DNA of 64,000 nucleotides from contig NZ_FNSM01000001.1 in assembly GCF_900105415.1 (NCBI RefSeq), forward strand, positions 496,001 through 560,000, read 5' to 3'. The notes below the pieces were generated by a model. The model searched no databases, was not told the DNA's origin, and saw nothing but the letters and a program-made list of their open reading frames with translations. The position numbers were made by a program, and so were the translations under genes. Source of the stretch: Streptomyces sp. TLI_105. GTDB lineage: Bacteria > Actinomycetota > Actinomycetes > Streptomycetales > Streptomycetaceae. Positions 52,362 to 62,112 of this stretch are shown here, piece by piece (position 1 is the stretch's first letter; each line of letters opens with the position of its first letter).

Positions 52362-53387
52362 TTGCCCGAGCAGAGCACGGGGCCCCGTCCCACGCTGGAA
52401 GCCGTCGCCGACCGCGCCGGAGTCTCCCGTGCCACGGCCTCCCGGGTCGTCAACGGCGGCGCGGGTGTGCGTGCTCCGCTGGTGGAGAAGGTGCGCCGGG
52501 CCGTCGAGGAGCTCGGATACGTGCCGAACCACGCGGCCCGCACCCTGGTCACCCGGCGCAACGGCGCCGTGGCCGTGATCATCGCCGAGCCCGAGTTCCG
52601 GATCTTCTCGGACCCGTTCTTCGAGCAGCAGGTGCGCGGAATCAGCAGGGAACTGACCGCCCAAGACTCCCAGTTGGTGCTCCTGTGGGTGGAGGGGCCC
52701 GGGGACCACGAGCGGATCTCGCGCTACCTCGGCGGGGGGCACGTCGACGGCGCGCTGGCGTTCTCGCTGCACAGCGACGACGCCCTGCCGTCCGTGATCG
52801 AGCGGGCCCGCATCCCGGTGGTCTTCGGCGGGCGGCCCGCCCCGGGGATCGACCCGGCCGTGCCCTTCGTCGACTGCGACAACCGCGGTGGCGCCAGGGA
52901 GGCGGTGCGGCATCTGGTGGAGCTCGGCCGGCGGAACATCGCGCACATCTCCGGTCCCCCCGACCAGACGTCCGCGATCGACCGGATCCACGGCTATCGG
53001 GACGTCCTCCTCGACGCCGATCCCGCGCTGCTCCGGCGGGGCGACTTCACGGAGGAGAGCGGGGCCCGCGCGATGGCGGAGCTCCTCGACCGGCGACCCG
53101 ACGTCGACGGCGTGTTCGTCGCCAACGACCTGATGGCCTCGGGGGCGCTGCGGACCCTGCGGGAGCGCGGGGTGCGGGTTCCGCAGGACGTGGCGGTGGT
53201 CGGCTTCGACGACATGGCCTCGGTGGTCGACAGGACCGTTCCGGCCCTCACCACCGTGCACCAGGACATCGAGGGGATGGGCCGGCTGATGGTGAAGCTG
53301 CTCATGCGACTGCTCGACGGGACGGGGCCCGGGGTCCCGGCCTCCGTGATCACCCCGACCTCGCTGGTCCGGCGCGCCTCCGCCTGA
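52362..53387 (+). CDS. LacI-family repressor of the beta-1,3-glucan locus
   Basis: 341 residues from TTG 52362, set by GAGGAG 9 nt upstream. The N-terminal LacI HTH (PTLEAVADRAGVSRATASRVVNG, then the hinge LGYVPNHAARTLV) is followed by a periplasmic-binding-protein-like effector domain: IIAEPEFRIFSDPFFEQQVRGI, DGVFVANDLMASGAL and VVGFDDMASV. The organisation is that of CebR/BglR regulators, which release DNA on binding an oligosaccharide. Matching 14-bp palindromes lie before this gene, GH81 and the ABC/GH1 operon. The likely inducer is a laminari-oligosaccharide, inferred from the linked enzymes. Confidence 0.94.
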   Translation: MPEQSTGPRPTLEAVADRAGVSRATASRVVNGGAGVRAPLVEKVRRAVEELGYVPNHAARTLVTRRNGAVAVIIAEPEFRIFSDPFFEQQVRGISRELTAQDSQLVLLWVEGPGDHERISRYLGGGHVDGALAFSLHSDDALPSVIERARIPVVFGGRPAPGIDPAVPFVDCDNRGGAREAVRHLVELGRRNIAHISGPPDQTSAIDRIHGYRDVLLDADPALLRRGDFTEESGARAMAELLDRRPDVDGVFVANDLMASGALRTLRERGVRVPQDVAVVGFDDMASVVDRTVPALTTVHQDIEGMGRLMVKLLMRLLDGTGPGVPASVITPTSLVRRASA

Positions 53388-53402
53388 CTTCCTACGGGGA
53401 AA

Positions 53403-53435
53403 GCGGCGGGCCCGAGTGGCTCTCGGGCCCGCCGC
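53403..53435. terminator. Bidirectional terminator between lacI and GH81
   Basis: A perfect 14-bp stem, GCGGCGGGCCCGAG (53403-53416) with 53422-53435 and a TGGCT loop, lies between the convergent genes. Confidence 0.85.
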
Positions 53436-53450
53436 CCTCTCGCGCGGGGG

Positions 53451-56219
53451 TCAGTCGTACGGGATGACAAGGACGGACCGGTCCGTGCCCGTCTGGAGCC
53501 GTGAGTCGCCGTTCCCGATCGCGCTCCAGACCTCCAGCCGGACGGTGCCGCCGCGCAGGTCGCCGAGTGTCCCGGTGGCGGACTTCAGGCCGCGGGACTG
53601 GCCGTACTCCTCCCAGCCGGTGACCGGGTCCGTCGCGAAGTACTGGTACGTCTCCGTCCGGTCGAAGGTGCCGTCTCCGGTGAGGTCGTAGCTGACGCGG
53701 GCCTGCTGGCCGAGTCCGACCGTCGTGCCGGCGTCCACCTGGAGGCGGAAGGCGGTCGAACCTCCGCTCCTGAGCGTGCCGTTGATCCCCCTGGCCTCGT
53801 AGACGAGGGGCCGGTACGGGGTGCCGTCGTGGTTGGCGCCCTGCGCCGAGGCGATGGTGTCGCTGCCCGCCGTGGCTCCGGTGGCCGTGGTGAGGGCGCC
53901 GCCGGTGCGGAGCTGGAAGGTGTTGCCCGTGGAGGGCCCCGGGTCCGGGTCGGAGCCGCCGGTGCCGGTGCCGGTCGCGGTGGAACGGGCGGGTACGGAG
54001 AGGGACTTGCCGTCGGAGAAGGTGACCGTGCGGGCGGTCGTGCCGTGGTTGTGGGCCACGTAGGTCCGGGTGGTGCCCTTGGTGAAGACGGCGGAGGTGG
54101 GGATGGATCCGGTGACCGTCGCGTCGGGCGCACCGAGGGTGTCGAGCGCCGTGAGCCAGTGGTAGGTGTGGGCCTTGGACTCCCCCGCCTCCGGGGTGTA
54201 TCCGGCGTTGCCCGCGTCCCACTTGGCCTTGGCGGCGCCGGGGTCGGCCAGGGACTGGAACTCCCAGAGGATGTCGCGCCATTCGACGGCGGGGCCGCCG
54301 TTCTCGCGTTCCATCTCGGCGATGTTGCGCCGCACGGAGTCCTTGTGTCCGCCGAGCTGGAGCGAACCACCGGTCACGGGGAGGGCGTTGATGCCGTGGA
54401 TCTCCTCCGGGTTCGCGGTCCACCAGGTGGAGTAGGCCGCGCCGCTGCCCCAGACCATGCCGACGGTGTCGTGCTGGAAGGCGGCGGGGAAGACCTGCTG
54501 GTCGGCGTCGAACCAGTACTGCGCGACGGCCTCGCCCTCGGTCGTCAGCAGATAGGTGCCGAGGTCACGGAGCCGGGTGTCGCCGGTGGCCGAGCCCCAG
54601 AGGACGAGCGCGGCGCTGAGGTTCGTCGACTCGGAGGACGACTCCTGGTTGTTGCCGGCGGCGAAGCCCTGGTGGCCGCTGGCCCAGCTGTGTCCGGCGT
54701 AGACGTCGAAGCCGCGGAGGAAGGGGAAGGCGCTGTCGGTGCGGCTGGGGTCGGCGGTGTCCCGGATCAGGGTCCCTACCATGGCGCCCCACGCGGAGTC
54801 GGCGGCCCAGGCGGGGTCGTACTGGGCGACGATCGCGGCCGCGTACACGTAGTAGCCGTAGTGGAAGTGGTGGTCGTTGAGTTCGGTGTCGCTGCCGTAG
54901 GAGGCCGGATAGCCGGTGAGGGTCTTCCAGGTCCGGTCGTACGAGAACTCGTTGGCGCCGCCGGCCGTGAACCAGTCCTGGAGGCGGCTCTTGATCAGGC
55001 CGAGGAGCTTGTCGCGGATCGCGCCCTCGCCGATCTGGTCGGCGAGCGGGACCAGTTGGGCGAGCTTGCCGAGCGCCTTGCCGGTCCAGTACGTGTCGAC
55101 GGCGCCGGAGAAGGGGTCGGCGGAGTTCGCGACCTCGTTCAGGTGGCCGCGCAGCCGGGCGGGGTCCACGCCGGCGCCCGGGAGCGCGGGGAGGGTGGCG
55201 GCGGCCCGCTGGGAGGTCGTGAAGGAGGCCGACTCGCGGACCTTCATGGTCCCGCGGGGCGAGACGTACGTGTACGGGGTGAGCGGGTCGGCGGTGTGCA
55301 GCCACTGGTGCCGGTAGAGCGCCTGGAGGGTGCCCCGTTCGGTGCCCTCCTTCGCCTCGGTGGTGAGGGTGTAGGTGGCGCGGACGGTGCCCGCGTCGTA
55401 GCTCCAGTTCACCGTGGAGCCGGTGACGAAGCTGTACGCGTACTTCCGGTAGGTCGCGAGGGCGTCGGTGGAGGGCAGGACGGCGACGGAGAAGTAGTCC
55501 TTGCCGCCGAGGCCGGCGGTGACGGTCGTACCGGAGACGTTCCAGTCGGTGCCGGTGGGCGCGAAGAGGGCGTAGTGGTGGCCCGCGACGGTGATGCCGA
55601 GGACGTTGCCCTGGTCGGCGAAGACGGCGGGCGCCTCGGCGGTGGTGATCCGGGCGTCGCCGCCGCTGCCCTTGGCGTACACGAAGGGCAGGCCGTGGCC
55701 GATGGTGGTGCGCAGGGTGCGGGTGCCGTCGGACCAGTAGGGGGTGACGGTCCAGTCGGACCAGGCGTCGGCCTTGGTGTCGGGCGAGTTGAGGCCGGTG
55801 AGGCCGAGGGTGAGGTCGCGCTTGTGGGCGAACTCGTACTGCCGTCCGTCGCCGACGATCGCGGGGCTGGTGGGGTAGCCGATCTCCAGGCCGCCGGCGA
55901 CGGCCTGGTAGGTGAGTGGGTGGCCGTACATGGGGGTGGAGTACGGGTTGTCCCCGTAGCGCTGGAAGGCGAGGGAGGACCACCAGTCGTTGGTGGGGAC
56001 CGGCTTGCCCTGGGCGGCGGGGGTGACCTTGGGGGTGACCGGTGTGCCGGTGTTGGTGGTGGGGCCGGAGGTGCCGGAGGGGCGGGTGTCGGAGTAGCTT
56101 CCGGCGCCCACCGGGACGGTGGCCGCCGCCGCGGGACCGGCGGCGGGGCCGAGTCCCAGGGCGGCGAGGGCGGAGACCAGGACCAGCGCTGCGGCCGGCC
56201 TGCTGCGGGGGGCTGGCAT
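53451..56219 (-). CDS. Secreted GH81 endo-beta-1,3-glucanase
   Basis: 922 residues from ATG 56219, set by GAGGTG 7 nt upstream; ATG 56234 lacks a site. A Sec signal peptide (about 1-33, ending AAA) is followed by a GH81 catalytic region (about 45-700): GKPVPTNDWWSSLAFQ, the diagnostic DTELNDHHFHYGYYVYAAA with catalytic Asp, and NNQESSSESTNL with catalytic glutamates. A C-terminal region has an Ig-like segment and a carbohydrate-binding-like beta-sandwich (about 770-922). It cleaves laminarin/callose/fungal beta-1,3-glucan outside the cell and feeds the importer divergent from it. Confidence 0.95.
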   Translation of the reverse strand: MPAPRSRPAAALVLVSALAALGLGPAAGPAAAATVPVGAGSYSDTRPSGTSGPTTNTGTPVTPKVTPAAQGKPVPTNDWWSSLAFQRYGDNPYSTPMYGHPLTYQAVAGGLEIGYPTSPAIVGDGRQYEFAHKRDLTLGLTGLNSPDTKADAWSDWTVTPYWSDGTRTLRTTIGHGLPFVYAKGSGGDARITTAEAPAVFADQGNVLGITVAGHHYALFAPTGTDWNVSGTTVTAGLGGKDYFSVAVLPSTDALATYRKYAYSFVTGSTVNWSYDAGTVRATYTLTTEAKEGTERGTLQALYRHQWLHTADPLTPYTYVSPRGTMKVRESASFTTSQRAAATLPALPGAGVDPARLRGHLNEVANSADPFSGAVDTYWTGKALGKLAQLVPLADQIGEGAIRDKLLGLIKSRLQDWFTAGGANEFSYDRTWKTLTGYPASYGSDTELNDHHFHYGYYVYAAAIVAQYDPAWAADSAWGAMVGTLIRDTADPSRTDSAFPFLRGFDVYAGHSWASGHQGFAAGNNQESSSESTNLSAALVLWGSATGDTRLRDLGTYLLTTEGEAVAQYWFDADQQVFPAAFQHDTVGMVWGSGAAYSTWWTANPEEIHGINALPVTGGSLQLGGHKDSVRRNIAEMERENGGPAVEWRDILWEFQSLADPGAAKAKWDAGNAGYTPEAGESKAHTYHWLTALDTLGAPDATVTGSIPTSAVFTKGTTRTYVAHNHGTTARTVTFSDGKSLSVPARSTATGTGTGGSDPDPGPSTGNTFQLRTGGALTTATGATAGSDTIASAQGANHDGTPYRPLVYEARGINGTLRSGGSTAFRLQVDAGTTVGLGQQARVSYDLTGDGTFDRTETYQYFATDPVTGWEEYGQSRGLKSATGTLGDLRGGTVRLEVWSAIGNGDSRLQTGTDRSVLVIPYD

Positions 56220-56272
56220 GAAGGAGCACCTCATGTCGTCGCGGCGGATGGGGGACGTGACACAGGGGCGGG

Positions 56273-56326
56273 TGAGAGCGCTCTCAGATCGCCGGAAACG
56301 TAAGACCCGCGAAACGACCGTGTCAA
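56273..56326 (-). promoter_or_regulatory. GH81 promoter with LacI/CebR-like operator
   Basis: On the minus strand, TTGACA (56326-56321), a 17-bp spacer and TTACGT (56303-56298) form a good promoter. The perfect palindrome TGAGAGCGCTCTCA (56273-56286) lies just after the expected start site, where a repressor would block transcription. Confidence 0.85.
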
Positions 56327-56382
56327 TAGATTGAACACAGCGGGGAGTTGACGCCCTCGCTCGTCCGATACGCCTTCGAGCC

Positions 56383-56439
56383 TTGACGGAAACCCCTCTC
56401 CACGGGCACGCTCCCCCCGCAGGCTTGAGAGCGCTCTCA
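56383..56439 (+). promoter_or_regulatory. ABC/GH1 operon promoter with LacI/CebR-like operator
   Basis: TTGACG (56383-56388), an 18-bp spacer and CACGCT (56407-56412) precede a second perfect TGAGAGCGCTCTCA (56426-56439), again placed just after the expected transcription start. Confidence 0.85.
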
Positions 56440-56510
56440 GAACCTCTCCTCGCTCTCGTCCGTGTGCGACGACCGCTCTCGCTCGACCACCGCAGCCAAG
56501 GAGGCTTCCC

Positions 56511-57815
56511 ATGCCCATCGCCCGAGCCGCCAGGAGAACCGCCGCCCGTCTGGGGGCGGTCGTGCTCACCGGGGCCCTGCTCGCCGCCTGCGGAAGTTCG
56601 ACGGACGGCGCGTCCGGGGACGGCGCCGGGGGCGAGGTCACGATCACCGTGGACCTGTTCGGCTCCTTCGGGTACAAGGAGGCCGGACTGTACGCGGAGT
56701 ACGAGAGACTCCACCCCGGCATCACGATCAAGCAGACGGACACCGAGGACGAGGCCGACTACTGGAAGTCCCTCCAGACCCGGCTCGCCGGCGGCGGTGG
56801 CCTCGCCGACGTGCAGGGCATCGAGGTCGGCCGGATCGCCTCCGTCACCCAGCAGCAGGCCGAGCGCTTCGAGGACCTCAGGAAGTACGGGGCGGACACC
56901 CTCCAGGACCGGTTCGCCCCGGCCAAGTGGGCCGCCGCCACCGGTAAGGGCGGCGAGGTCCTCGGTCTCGGCACGGACGTCGGCCCGGAGGCCCTGTGCT
57001 ACCGGACGGACCTGTTCGAGCAGGCCGGACTGCCCACCGACCGCGAGGAACTGGCGAAGAAGTGGGCCACCTGGGACGGCTACCTGGAGCTCGGGAAGCG
57101 GTACAAGGCGAAGGCTCCCGGCAGGAGCGCGTGGATCGACAGCGTCGGCAGCCTGTACTCGATCATGATCGGGCAGGAGAAGGAGCGGTACTACGACTCC
57201 TCCGGGAAGCTGATCTGGGAGGACAACCCCGCTCTGCGCACCGCCTGGGACCACGCCGTCGAGGCCGCGCAGGGCGGACTGAGCGCCAAGCTCGACCAGT
57301 GGTCCCCGCAGTGGAACCAGGCCTTCGCCGCCGGCTCCTTCGCCACGATCCCCTGCCCCGCCTGGATGCTCGGATACATCAAGGGCCAGGCCGGTGAGGC
57401 CGGCAAGGGCAGGTGGGACGTCGCCGCGCTCCCCGGCGGGGCGGGCAACTGGGGCGGCTCCTACCTGGCCATGCCCAGGGCGGCGAAGCACAAGAAGGAG
57501 GCGTACGAGCTGATCGAGTGGCTCACCGCGCCCGAGCAGCAGGCCCGGCTCTTCGAGAAGCAGGGCAACTTCCCCTCCGCCACCGGCGCGATCGACAAGG
57601 TCGCCGGCGCGAAGGACCCGTTCTTCTCCGACGCCCCGATCGGGAAGATCTTCGGCGACGCGGCGAAGGCGGCCCCGGTCCAGGTCCTCGGCGTGCACGA
57701 CCAGAACATCGCACAGCAGATCACCAACGCGCTGAGCGAGGTCGAGCGCAAGGGCACCTCGCCCGAGAAGGCCTGGTCCAACGCCAGGAAGGGCGTCGAG
57801 AACACCATCGGCTGA
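56511..57815 (+). CDS. Sugar-binding lipoprotein of beta-glucan-oligosaccharide importer
   Basis: 434 residues from ATG 56511. A lipoprotein signal (lipobox LLAAC, Cys about 27) precedes a family-1 solute-binding protein: VTITVDLFGSFGYKEAGLYAEYERLHPGITIKQ, WAAATGKGGEVLGLGTDVGPEALCYRTDLFEQAGLP, and CPAWMLGYIKGQ. It is related to CebE/NgcE-type oligosaccharide receptors. With the two permeases downstream it should import laminari-oligosaccharides released by GH81. No ATPase gene is present, so the shared MsiK-type ATPase used by Streptomyces is expected. Confidence 0.94.
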   Translation: MPIARAARRTAARLGAVVLTGALLAACGSSTDGASGDGAGGEVTITVDLFGSFGYKEAGLYAEYERLHPGITIKQTDTEDEADYWKSLQTRLAGGGGLADVQGIEVGRIASVTQQQAERFEDLRKYGADTLQDRFAPAKWAAATGKGGEVLGLGTDVGPEALCYRTDLFEQAGLPTDREELAKKWATWDGYLELGKRYKAKAPGRSAWIDSVGSLYSIMIGQEKERYYDSSGKLIWEDNPALRTAWDHAVEAAQGGLSAKLDQWSPQWNQAFAAGSFATIPCPAWMLGYIKGQAGEAGKGRWDVAALPGGAGNWGGSYLAMPRAAKHKKEAYELIEWLTAPEQQARLFEKQGNFPSATGAIDKVAGAKDPFFSDAPIGKIFGDAAKAAPVQVLGVHDQNIAQQITNALSEVERKGTSPEKAWSNARKGVENTIG

Positions 57816-57832
57816 CGCGGAGCTGGCCGCCA

Positions 57833-57893
57833 GGCCACCGCGCATGCCCGCCGGGCACCGCGCACGCCCCCGGGCCACCGCGCATGCCCGTCC
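57833..57893. repeat. Three 20-bp imperfect repeats between binding protein and permease
   Basis: Units of the form GGSCACCGCGCAYGCCC recur three times with a period of about 20 bp in the 127-bp gap. They may form structure that lowers permease expression relative to the lipoprotein. Confidence 0.6.
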
Positions 57894-57942
57894 GGCGCCG
57901 TCCCGTACCCCCCGCCCCCACCTCTCATCGAAGGGCCGCCTC

Positions 57943-58905
57943 GTGACCCTCACCGCACCCCAGGCACCGGCCGTGCCGCGCGCCGTCCCGCCGGCCCGGC
58001 AGGGGGCCGCCCGGCGGGCCTGGCGGACGGTCTCGCCGTACGCCTATCTCGCCCCGTTCTTCACCCTGTTCGCCGCGTTCGGCCTCTTCCCGCTGCTCTA
58101 CACGGCCTTCGTCTCGCTGTACCGGGTGGAGCTCCAGGCCCCCGGCGACAAGGAGTGGCGCGGCCTCGGCAACTACACCGCACTCCTCGGCGACGAGTAC
58201 TTCTGGGTGTCGCTGCGCAACACCTTCACCATCGGCGTGCTCTCCACCGTGCCGCAGCTGCTCATGGCCCTCGGGCTCGCGCACCTGCTGAACTACCGGA
58301 TGCGCGGCCGCACCTTCCTGCGGACGGCGGTCCTGCTGCCGTACGCGACCTCGGTCGCCGCCGCCACCCTCGTCTTCGCCCAGCTCTTCGGCCGCGACTT
58401 CGGGCTGATCAACTACGCGCTCGGCCTCGTCGGCGTCGACCCCGTCGACTGGCAGAACGACACGGTCGCCTCGCAGATCGCGGTGTCCACGGTCGTCATC
58501 TGGCGCTGGACCGGCTACAACGCGCTGATCTACCTGGCCGGCATGCAGTCCGTCCCGGACGAGCTGTACGAGGCGGCCGCCATGGACGGGGCCTCGCGGT
58601 GGCGCCAGTTCTTCCACGTCACGCTGCCGGGGCTGCGGCCCACCATCCTCTTCACCGTCGTCGTCTCCACCATCGGCGCGACCCAGCTGTTCGGCGAGCC
58701 GCTGCTCCTCGAAGGCTCGGTCTCGGGCGGCATCTCGCACCAGTACCAGACGCTCGGCCTCTACATGTACGAGCAGGGCTGGGGCTTCTTCCACCTGGGG
58801 CGGGCCGCCGCCGTCGCCTGGGTGATGTTCCTGCTGATCGTGGTGCTCGTCGGGCTCAACGCCCTGATCGCGCGCCGCCGTTCCCGCAAGGAGGCCGGCC
58901 GATGA
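57943..58905 (+). CDS. Sugar ABC transporter permease (MalF-type)
   Basis: 320 residues from GTG 57943 with GAAGGG upstream; the frame is open earlier across the repeats. Six membrane helices, with the EAA loop EAAAMDGASRWRQFFHVTLPGLRP that contacts the ATPase. It pairs with the next gene product. It is the second gene of the binding protein-permease-permease-GH1 operon. Confidence 0.94.
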   Translation: MTLTAPQAPAVPRAVPPARQGAARRAWRTVSPYAYLAPFFTLFAAFGLFPLLYTAFVSLYRVELQAPGDKEWRGLGNYTALLGDEYFWVSLRNTFTIGVLSTVPQLLMALGLAHLLNYRMRGRTFLRTAVLLPYATSVAAATLVFAQLFGRDFGLINYALGLVGVDPVDWQNDTVASQIAVSTVVIWRWTGYNALIYLAGMQSVPDELYEAAAMDGASRWRQFFHVTLPGLRPTILFTVVVSTIGATQLFGEPLLLEGSVSGGISHQYQTLGLYMYEQGWGFFHLGRAAAVAWVMFLLIVVLVGLNALIARRRSRKEAGR

Positions 58906-59828
58906 CCGCGCCCACCGCCCCGGCGAAGGCCGCTGAGCCGACCGCGTCCACCGGTCCGCAGCCCGCTCCCCCGGCGCCCGTACGCGCGCGTGGCACCCGG
59001 CGGGCGGGGCGCACCCTGCACGCCGGGCCGCTCGCGTACGCGATCCTCGTCGTCGCCGTGCTGTTCTCCGCCTTTCCGTTCTACTGGACGATCGTCGCCG
59101 CGAGCCGCTCCAACGCCGACCTGGCGAAGGTCCCGCCGGCCCTGCTGCCGGGTCCGCACCTGCTGCGGAACTTCGAGGCGGTCCTCGAAGAGGCCGACAT
59201 CGGCAAGGCGCTGCTGAACTCGCTCCTCGTCTCCGGCTCGATCACCCTCGGCACGGTCCTGTGCTGCACGCTCGCCGGTTTCGCCTTCGCGAAGCTCCGC
59301 TTCCGGGGCCGGGGCGCGCTGCTCGCGGTCACCGTGGGCACCATGATGATCCCGCCGCAGCTGGGGGTGATCCCGCTGTTCATGCTGATCGCCGAGCTCG
59401 GCTGGGTGAACCAGCTCCAGTCGGTGATCCTGCCCGGCCTGGTGTCGGCGTTCGGGGTGTTCTTCATGCGGCAGCACCTGGTGCAGTCCCTGCCGGACGA
59501 ACTGATCGAGGCGGCCCGGGTCGACGGCGCGTCCACCGCCAGGATCTTCTGGTCGATCGTGGTGCCGATCGCCCGGCCCGGCATGGCCGTGCTCGGCCTG
59601 CTGACCTTCATGGCCGCGTGGAACGACTTCTTCTGGCCCGTCGTCGCGCTCTCCTCCTCCGAGCCCACCGTCCAGGTCGCGCTGCGCCAGCTCGGCGGCG
59701 GCTACGTCCACGACCAGTCCGTGATCATGGCGGGCACCCTGCTGGGCACCCTGCCGGTGCTGCTCGTCTTCGGCCTCCTCGGCCGGCAGATCGTCGGCGG
59801 GATCATGCAGGGCGCGGTCAAGGGCTGA
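58902..59828 (+). CDS. Sugar ABC transporter permease (MalG-type)
   Basis: 308 residues from ATG 58902, overlapping the previous gene by ATGA. A Pro/Ala-rich cytoplasmic N-terminus (about 1-40) precedes six membrane helices, with EAA loop [24 protein letters not shown] and the family-typical [14 protein letters not shown]. It forms the importer channel with the preceding permease. GH1 follows after 58 nt. Confidence 0.94.
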   Translation: MTAPTAPAKAAEPTASTGPQPAPPAPVRARGTRRAGRTLHAGPLAYAILVVAVLFSAFPFYWTIVAASRSNADLAKVPPALLPGPHLLRNFEAVLEEADIGKALLNSLLVSGSITLGTVLCCTLAGFAFAKLRFRGRGALLAVTVGTMMIPPQLGVIPLFMLIAELGWVNQLQSVILPGLVSAFGVFFMRQHLVQSLPDELIEAARVDGASTARIFWSIVVPIARPGMAVLGLLTFMAAWNDFFWPVVALSSSEPTVQVALRQLGGGYVHDQSVIMAGTLLGTLPVLLVFGLLGRQIVGGIMQGAVKG

Positions 59829-59886
59829 TGCCCGCCGTTCCCCCGCCTCCTCCCCCACCCCTCTCACTCCAGGGAGTTGCCCCCTC

Positions 59887-61290
59887 ATGACCGCGCTCGA
59901 CACCCGCTCCGGCCGCACGGCTCCTCTCCGCTTCCCCGAGGGCTTCCGCTGGGGCACGGCCACGGCCGCGTACCAGATCGAGGGGGCAGCGGCCGAGGAC
60001 GGCCGCGGCCCCTCCATCTGGGACACCTTCAGCCGTACGCCCGGCAAGGTGCGCAACGGCGACACCGGTGACATCGCCGCCGACCACTACCACCGGGCCG
60101 ACGAGGACGTCGCCCTGATGCGACGGCTCGGCGTGACCGACTACCGCTTCTCGATCTCCTGGCCTCGGGTCCAGCCCACCGGGCGCGGCCCGGCCGTCCG
60201 CAAGGGCCTGGACTTCTACCGGCGGCTCACCGACACGCTCCTGGAGGCCGGCATCCGGCCGGTGGCGACGCTCTACCACTGGGACCTGCCGCAGGAGTTG
60301 GAGGCCGTCGGCGGCTGGCCGCACCGGGAGACCGCGTACCGGTTCGCCGAGTACGCGCACCTCGTGGCGGACGTGCTCGGCGACCGGGTCGCCACCTGGA
60401 CCACGCTCAACGAGCCCTGGTGCGCGGCCTTCCTCGGCTACGGGAACGGCGTGCACGCCCCGGGCCGGAGCAGCGACCTCGCCGCGCTGCGCGCCGCGCA
60501 CCACCTCAACCTGGCGCACGGCCTCGCGGCCCGGGCGTTGCGCGGCGTGCTGCCCGGTTCGGCGGAGGTGTCCCTGACCCTCAACCTCCATGCCGTACGG
60601 GCTCGTTCACAGGCTCCGGAGGACCTGGACGCGGCCCGTCGGATCGACGCCGTCGGCAACCGGATCTTCCTCGACCCGGTCTTCCACGGACGGCTTCCCG
60701 AGGACCTGGTCCGCGACACGGCGGCCGTCACCGACTGGTCGTTCGTCGAGGACGGCGACCTGGCGACGGCGGCCGCTCCGATCGACTCGCTGGGCATCAA
60801 CTACTACTCCCCGGCCGTCGTCGCGGCCGGCACCTCCGAGTCGCCGTCGCCGTGGGCGGGTGCCGAGCGGCACGTACGGTTCGATCCGGCGCCCGGGCCG
60901 CGCACGGCCATGGACTGGCCGGTGGACGCGGACGGACTGCACGAGCTCCTGGTCCGGCTGCGGGACGAGCTGCCGGGCGTACCGCTGGTCATCACCGAGA
61001 ACGGCGCCGCGTACGACGACTACGCCGACCCCTCGGGGAACGTGAAGGACCCGGAACGGGTGGCGTACCTGCACGCGCATCTGGCGGCGGTGCACCGGGC
61101 GCTCGCGGACGGCGCCGACGTGCGCGGCTACTTCCTGTGGTCGCTGCTCGACAACTTCGAGTGGGCGTACGGCTACAGCAAGCGGTTCGGCATCGTCCAC
61201 GTGGACTTCGCGACACAGCGGCGGACCCTGAAGGACAGCGCCCGCTGGTACGCGGAGGTCATCGCCCGGGGCGGTCTCGGGGAAGCCTGA
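59887..61290 (+). CDS. Cytoplasmic GH1 beta-glucosidase
   Basis: 467 residues from ATG 59887. A GH1 TIM-barrel with [15 protein letters not shown], acid/base Glu176 in TLNEPW, nucleophile Glu371 in ITENGA, and the C-terminal [23 protein letters not shown]. No signal peptide, so it hydrolyses imported oligosaccharides to glucose inside the cell, as BglC does in the cellobiose system. It is the last gene of the LacI-controlled operon; a hairpin spans its stop codon. Confidence 0.96.
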   Translation: MTALDTRSGRTAPLRFPEGFRWGTATAAYQIEGAAAEDGRGPSIWDTFSRTPGKVRNGDTGDIAADHYHRADEDVALMRRLGVTDYRFSISWPRVQPTGRGPAVRKGLDFYRRLTDTLLEAGIRPVATLYHWDLPQELEAVGGWPHRETAYRFAEYAHLVADVLGDRVATWTTLNEPWCAAFLGYGNGVHAPGRSSDLAALRAAHHLNLAHGLAARALRGVLPGSAEVSLTLNLHAVRARSQAPEDLDAARRIDAVGNRIFLDPVFHGRLPEDLVRDTAAVTDWSFVEDGDLATAAAPIDSLGINYYSPAVVAAGTSESPSPWAGAERHVRFDPAPGPRTAMDWPVDADGLHELLVRLRDELPGVPLVITENGAAYDDYADPSGNVKDPERVAYLHAHLAAVHRALADGADVRGYFLWSLLDNFEWAYGYSKRFGIVHVDFATQRRTLKDSARWYAEVIARGGLGEA

Positions 61291-61298
61291 GACCGCCC
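61269..61298. terminator. Hairpin spanning the GH1 stop codon
   Basis: GGGCGGTCTC (61269-61278) pairs perfectly with GAGACCGCCC (61289-61298). The TGA at 61288-61290 lies within the structure, and the convergent lipoprotein gene ends 10 bp further on. Confidence 0.75.
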
Positions 61299-61308
61299 GG
61301 GCCGGGCC

Positions 61309-62019
61309 CTACTTCTTCAGGGCGCCGGCGACGAAGTCCTGGGTGAGCGAGGCGGCCGAGTCGATCGGGATGTACTGATCGTCGAAGGGGAAGAAGTCCA
61401 GGACCCCGACGGCTCCGTAGTTCGCCCAGAGACAGGTCGTCATGGGGAAGGTGTCGGTGACGTTCTGCCGGCACCTCACGACGAGGGAGCTGCTGGTGAC
61501 GGTCTTCGGGGCACCGGTGAGGTTGCGGCCGTAGTCCTTCGCCAGGTTCATGGACGCGTCGAAGACGCGGTTCAGGGAGGCGGTCGGGTCCGGGACGTTC
61601 TCGTACAGGTGGGTCCTGGCGGTGAAGACGGGCGCCGAGGCGGACATGGTGCCCTTGCGGAGGACGTTGCGCGGGCTGCCGAAGCAGGACACCTCGTCGG
61701 CGACGTCCCCGCCGTCGTCCTCGATCTCCTTCAGGCCGTCGTCGCCGGTGACCGTCATGTCGAGGTCGCTGCCGAAGTGGAAGCCGCCGTCGCCCTCGTC
61801 GCAGACGAGCTCTTCCATGGCCGGCACGACGACGGTGGTGTAGCGGGTGCCGGGGTCGGCGGCGAGCTTCTCGGTCTTCGGCCGTCCGGTGCCCCCGGCG
61901 GAGGACTCCGCCGGGGGCTTGTCCGCCTGCCGCGTGCCGTCCGCCGGTTCGCCGGAGCCACAGCCCGCCGCCGCCGACATCAGCACGACCGCGGCGACGA
62001 CTGTCCTCAACCTGGTCAC
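61309..62019 (-). CDS. Secreted lipoprotein of unknown function (DUF3558-like)
   Basis: 236 residues from GTG 62019, set by GGGGGAA 9 nt upstream (GTG 62025 is close by). A lipobox AAAGC (Cys about 21) follows a short signal. A linker of about 35 residues then precedes a soluble domain with VCDEGDGGFHFG, CFGSPRNVL, SLVVRC and TTCLWANYG, i.e. four mature-domain Cys that could make two disulfides. This layout is reminiscent of small actinobacterial DUF3558 lipoproteins. Assignment is tentative. It is convergent with GH1. Confidence 0.82.
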   Translation of the reverse strand: MTRLRTVVAAVVLMSAAAGCGSGEPADGTRQADKPPAESSAGGTGRPKTEKLAADPGTRYTTVVVPAMEELVCDEGDGGFHFGSDLDMTVTGDDGLKEIEDDGGDVADEVSCFGSPRNVLRKGTMSASAPVFTARTHLYENVPDPTASLNRVFDASMNLAKDYGRNLTGAPKTVTSSSLVVRCRQNVTDTFPMTTCLWANYGAVGVLDFFPFDDQYIPIDSAASLTQDFVAGALKK

Positions 62020-62112
62020 GTGCACGTTCCCCCGAGAAATCGCAAAGTCGATCAAGGTCTTGGCGATCATACGGGGGCCTTCGTGCGGCGCGCACCGCGC
62101 CCCGGAGAGGGG

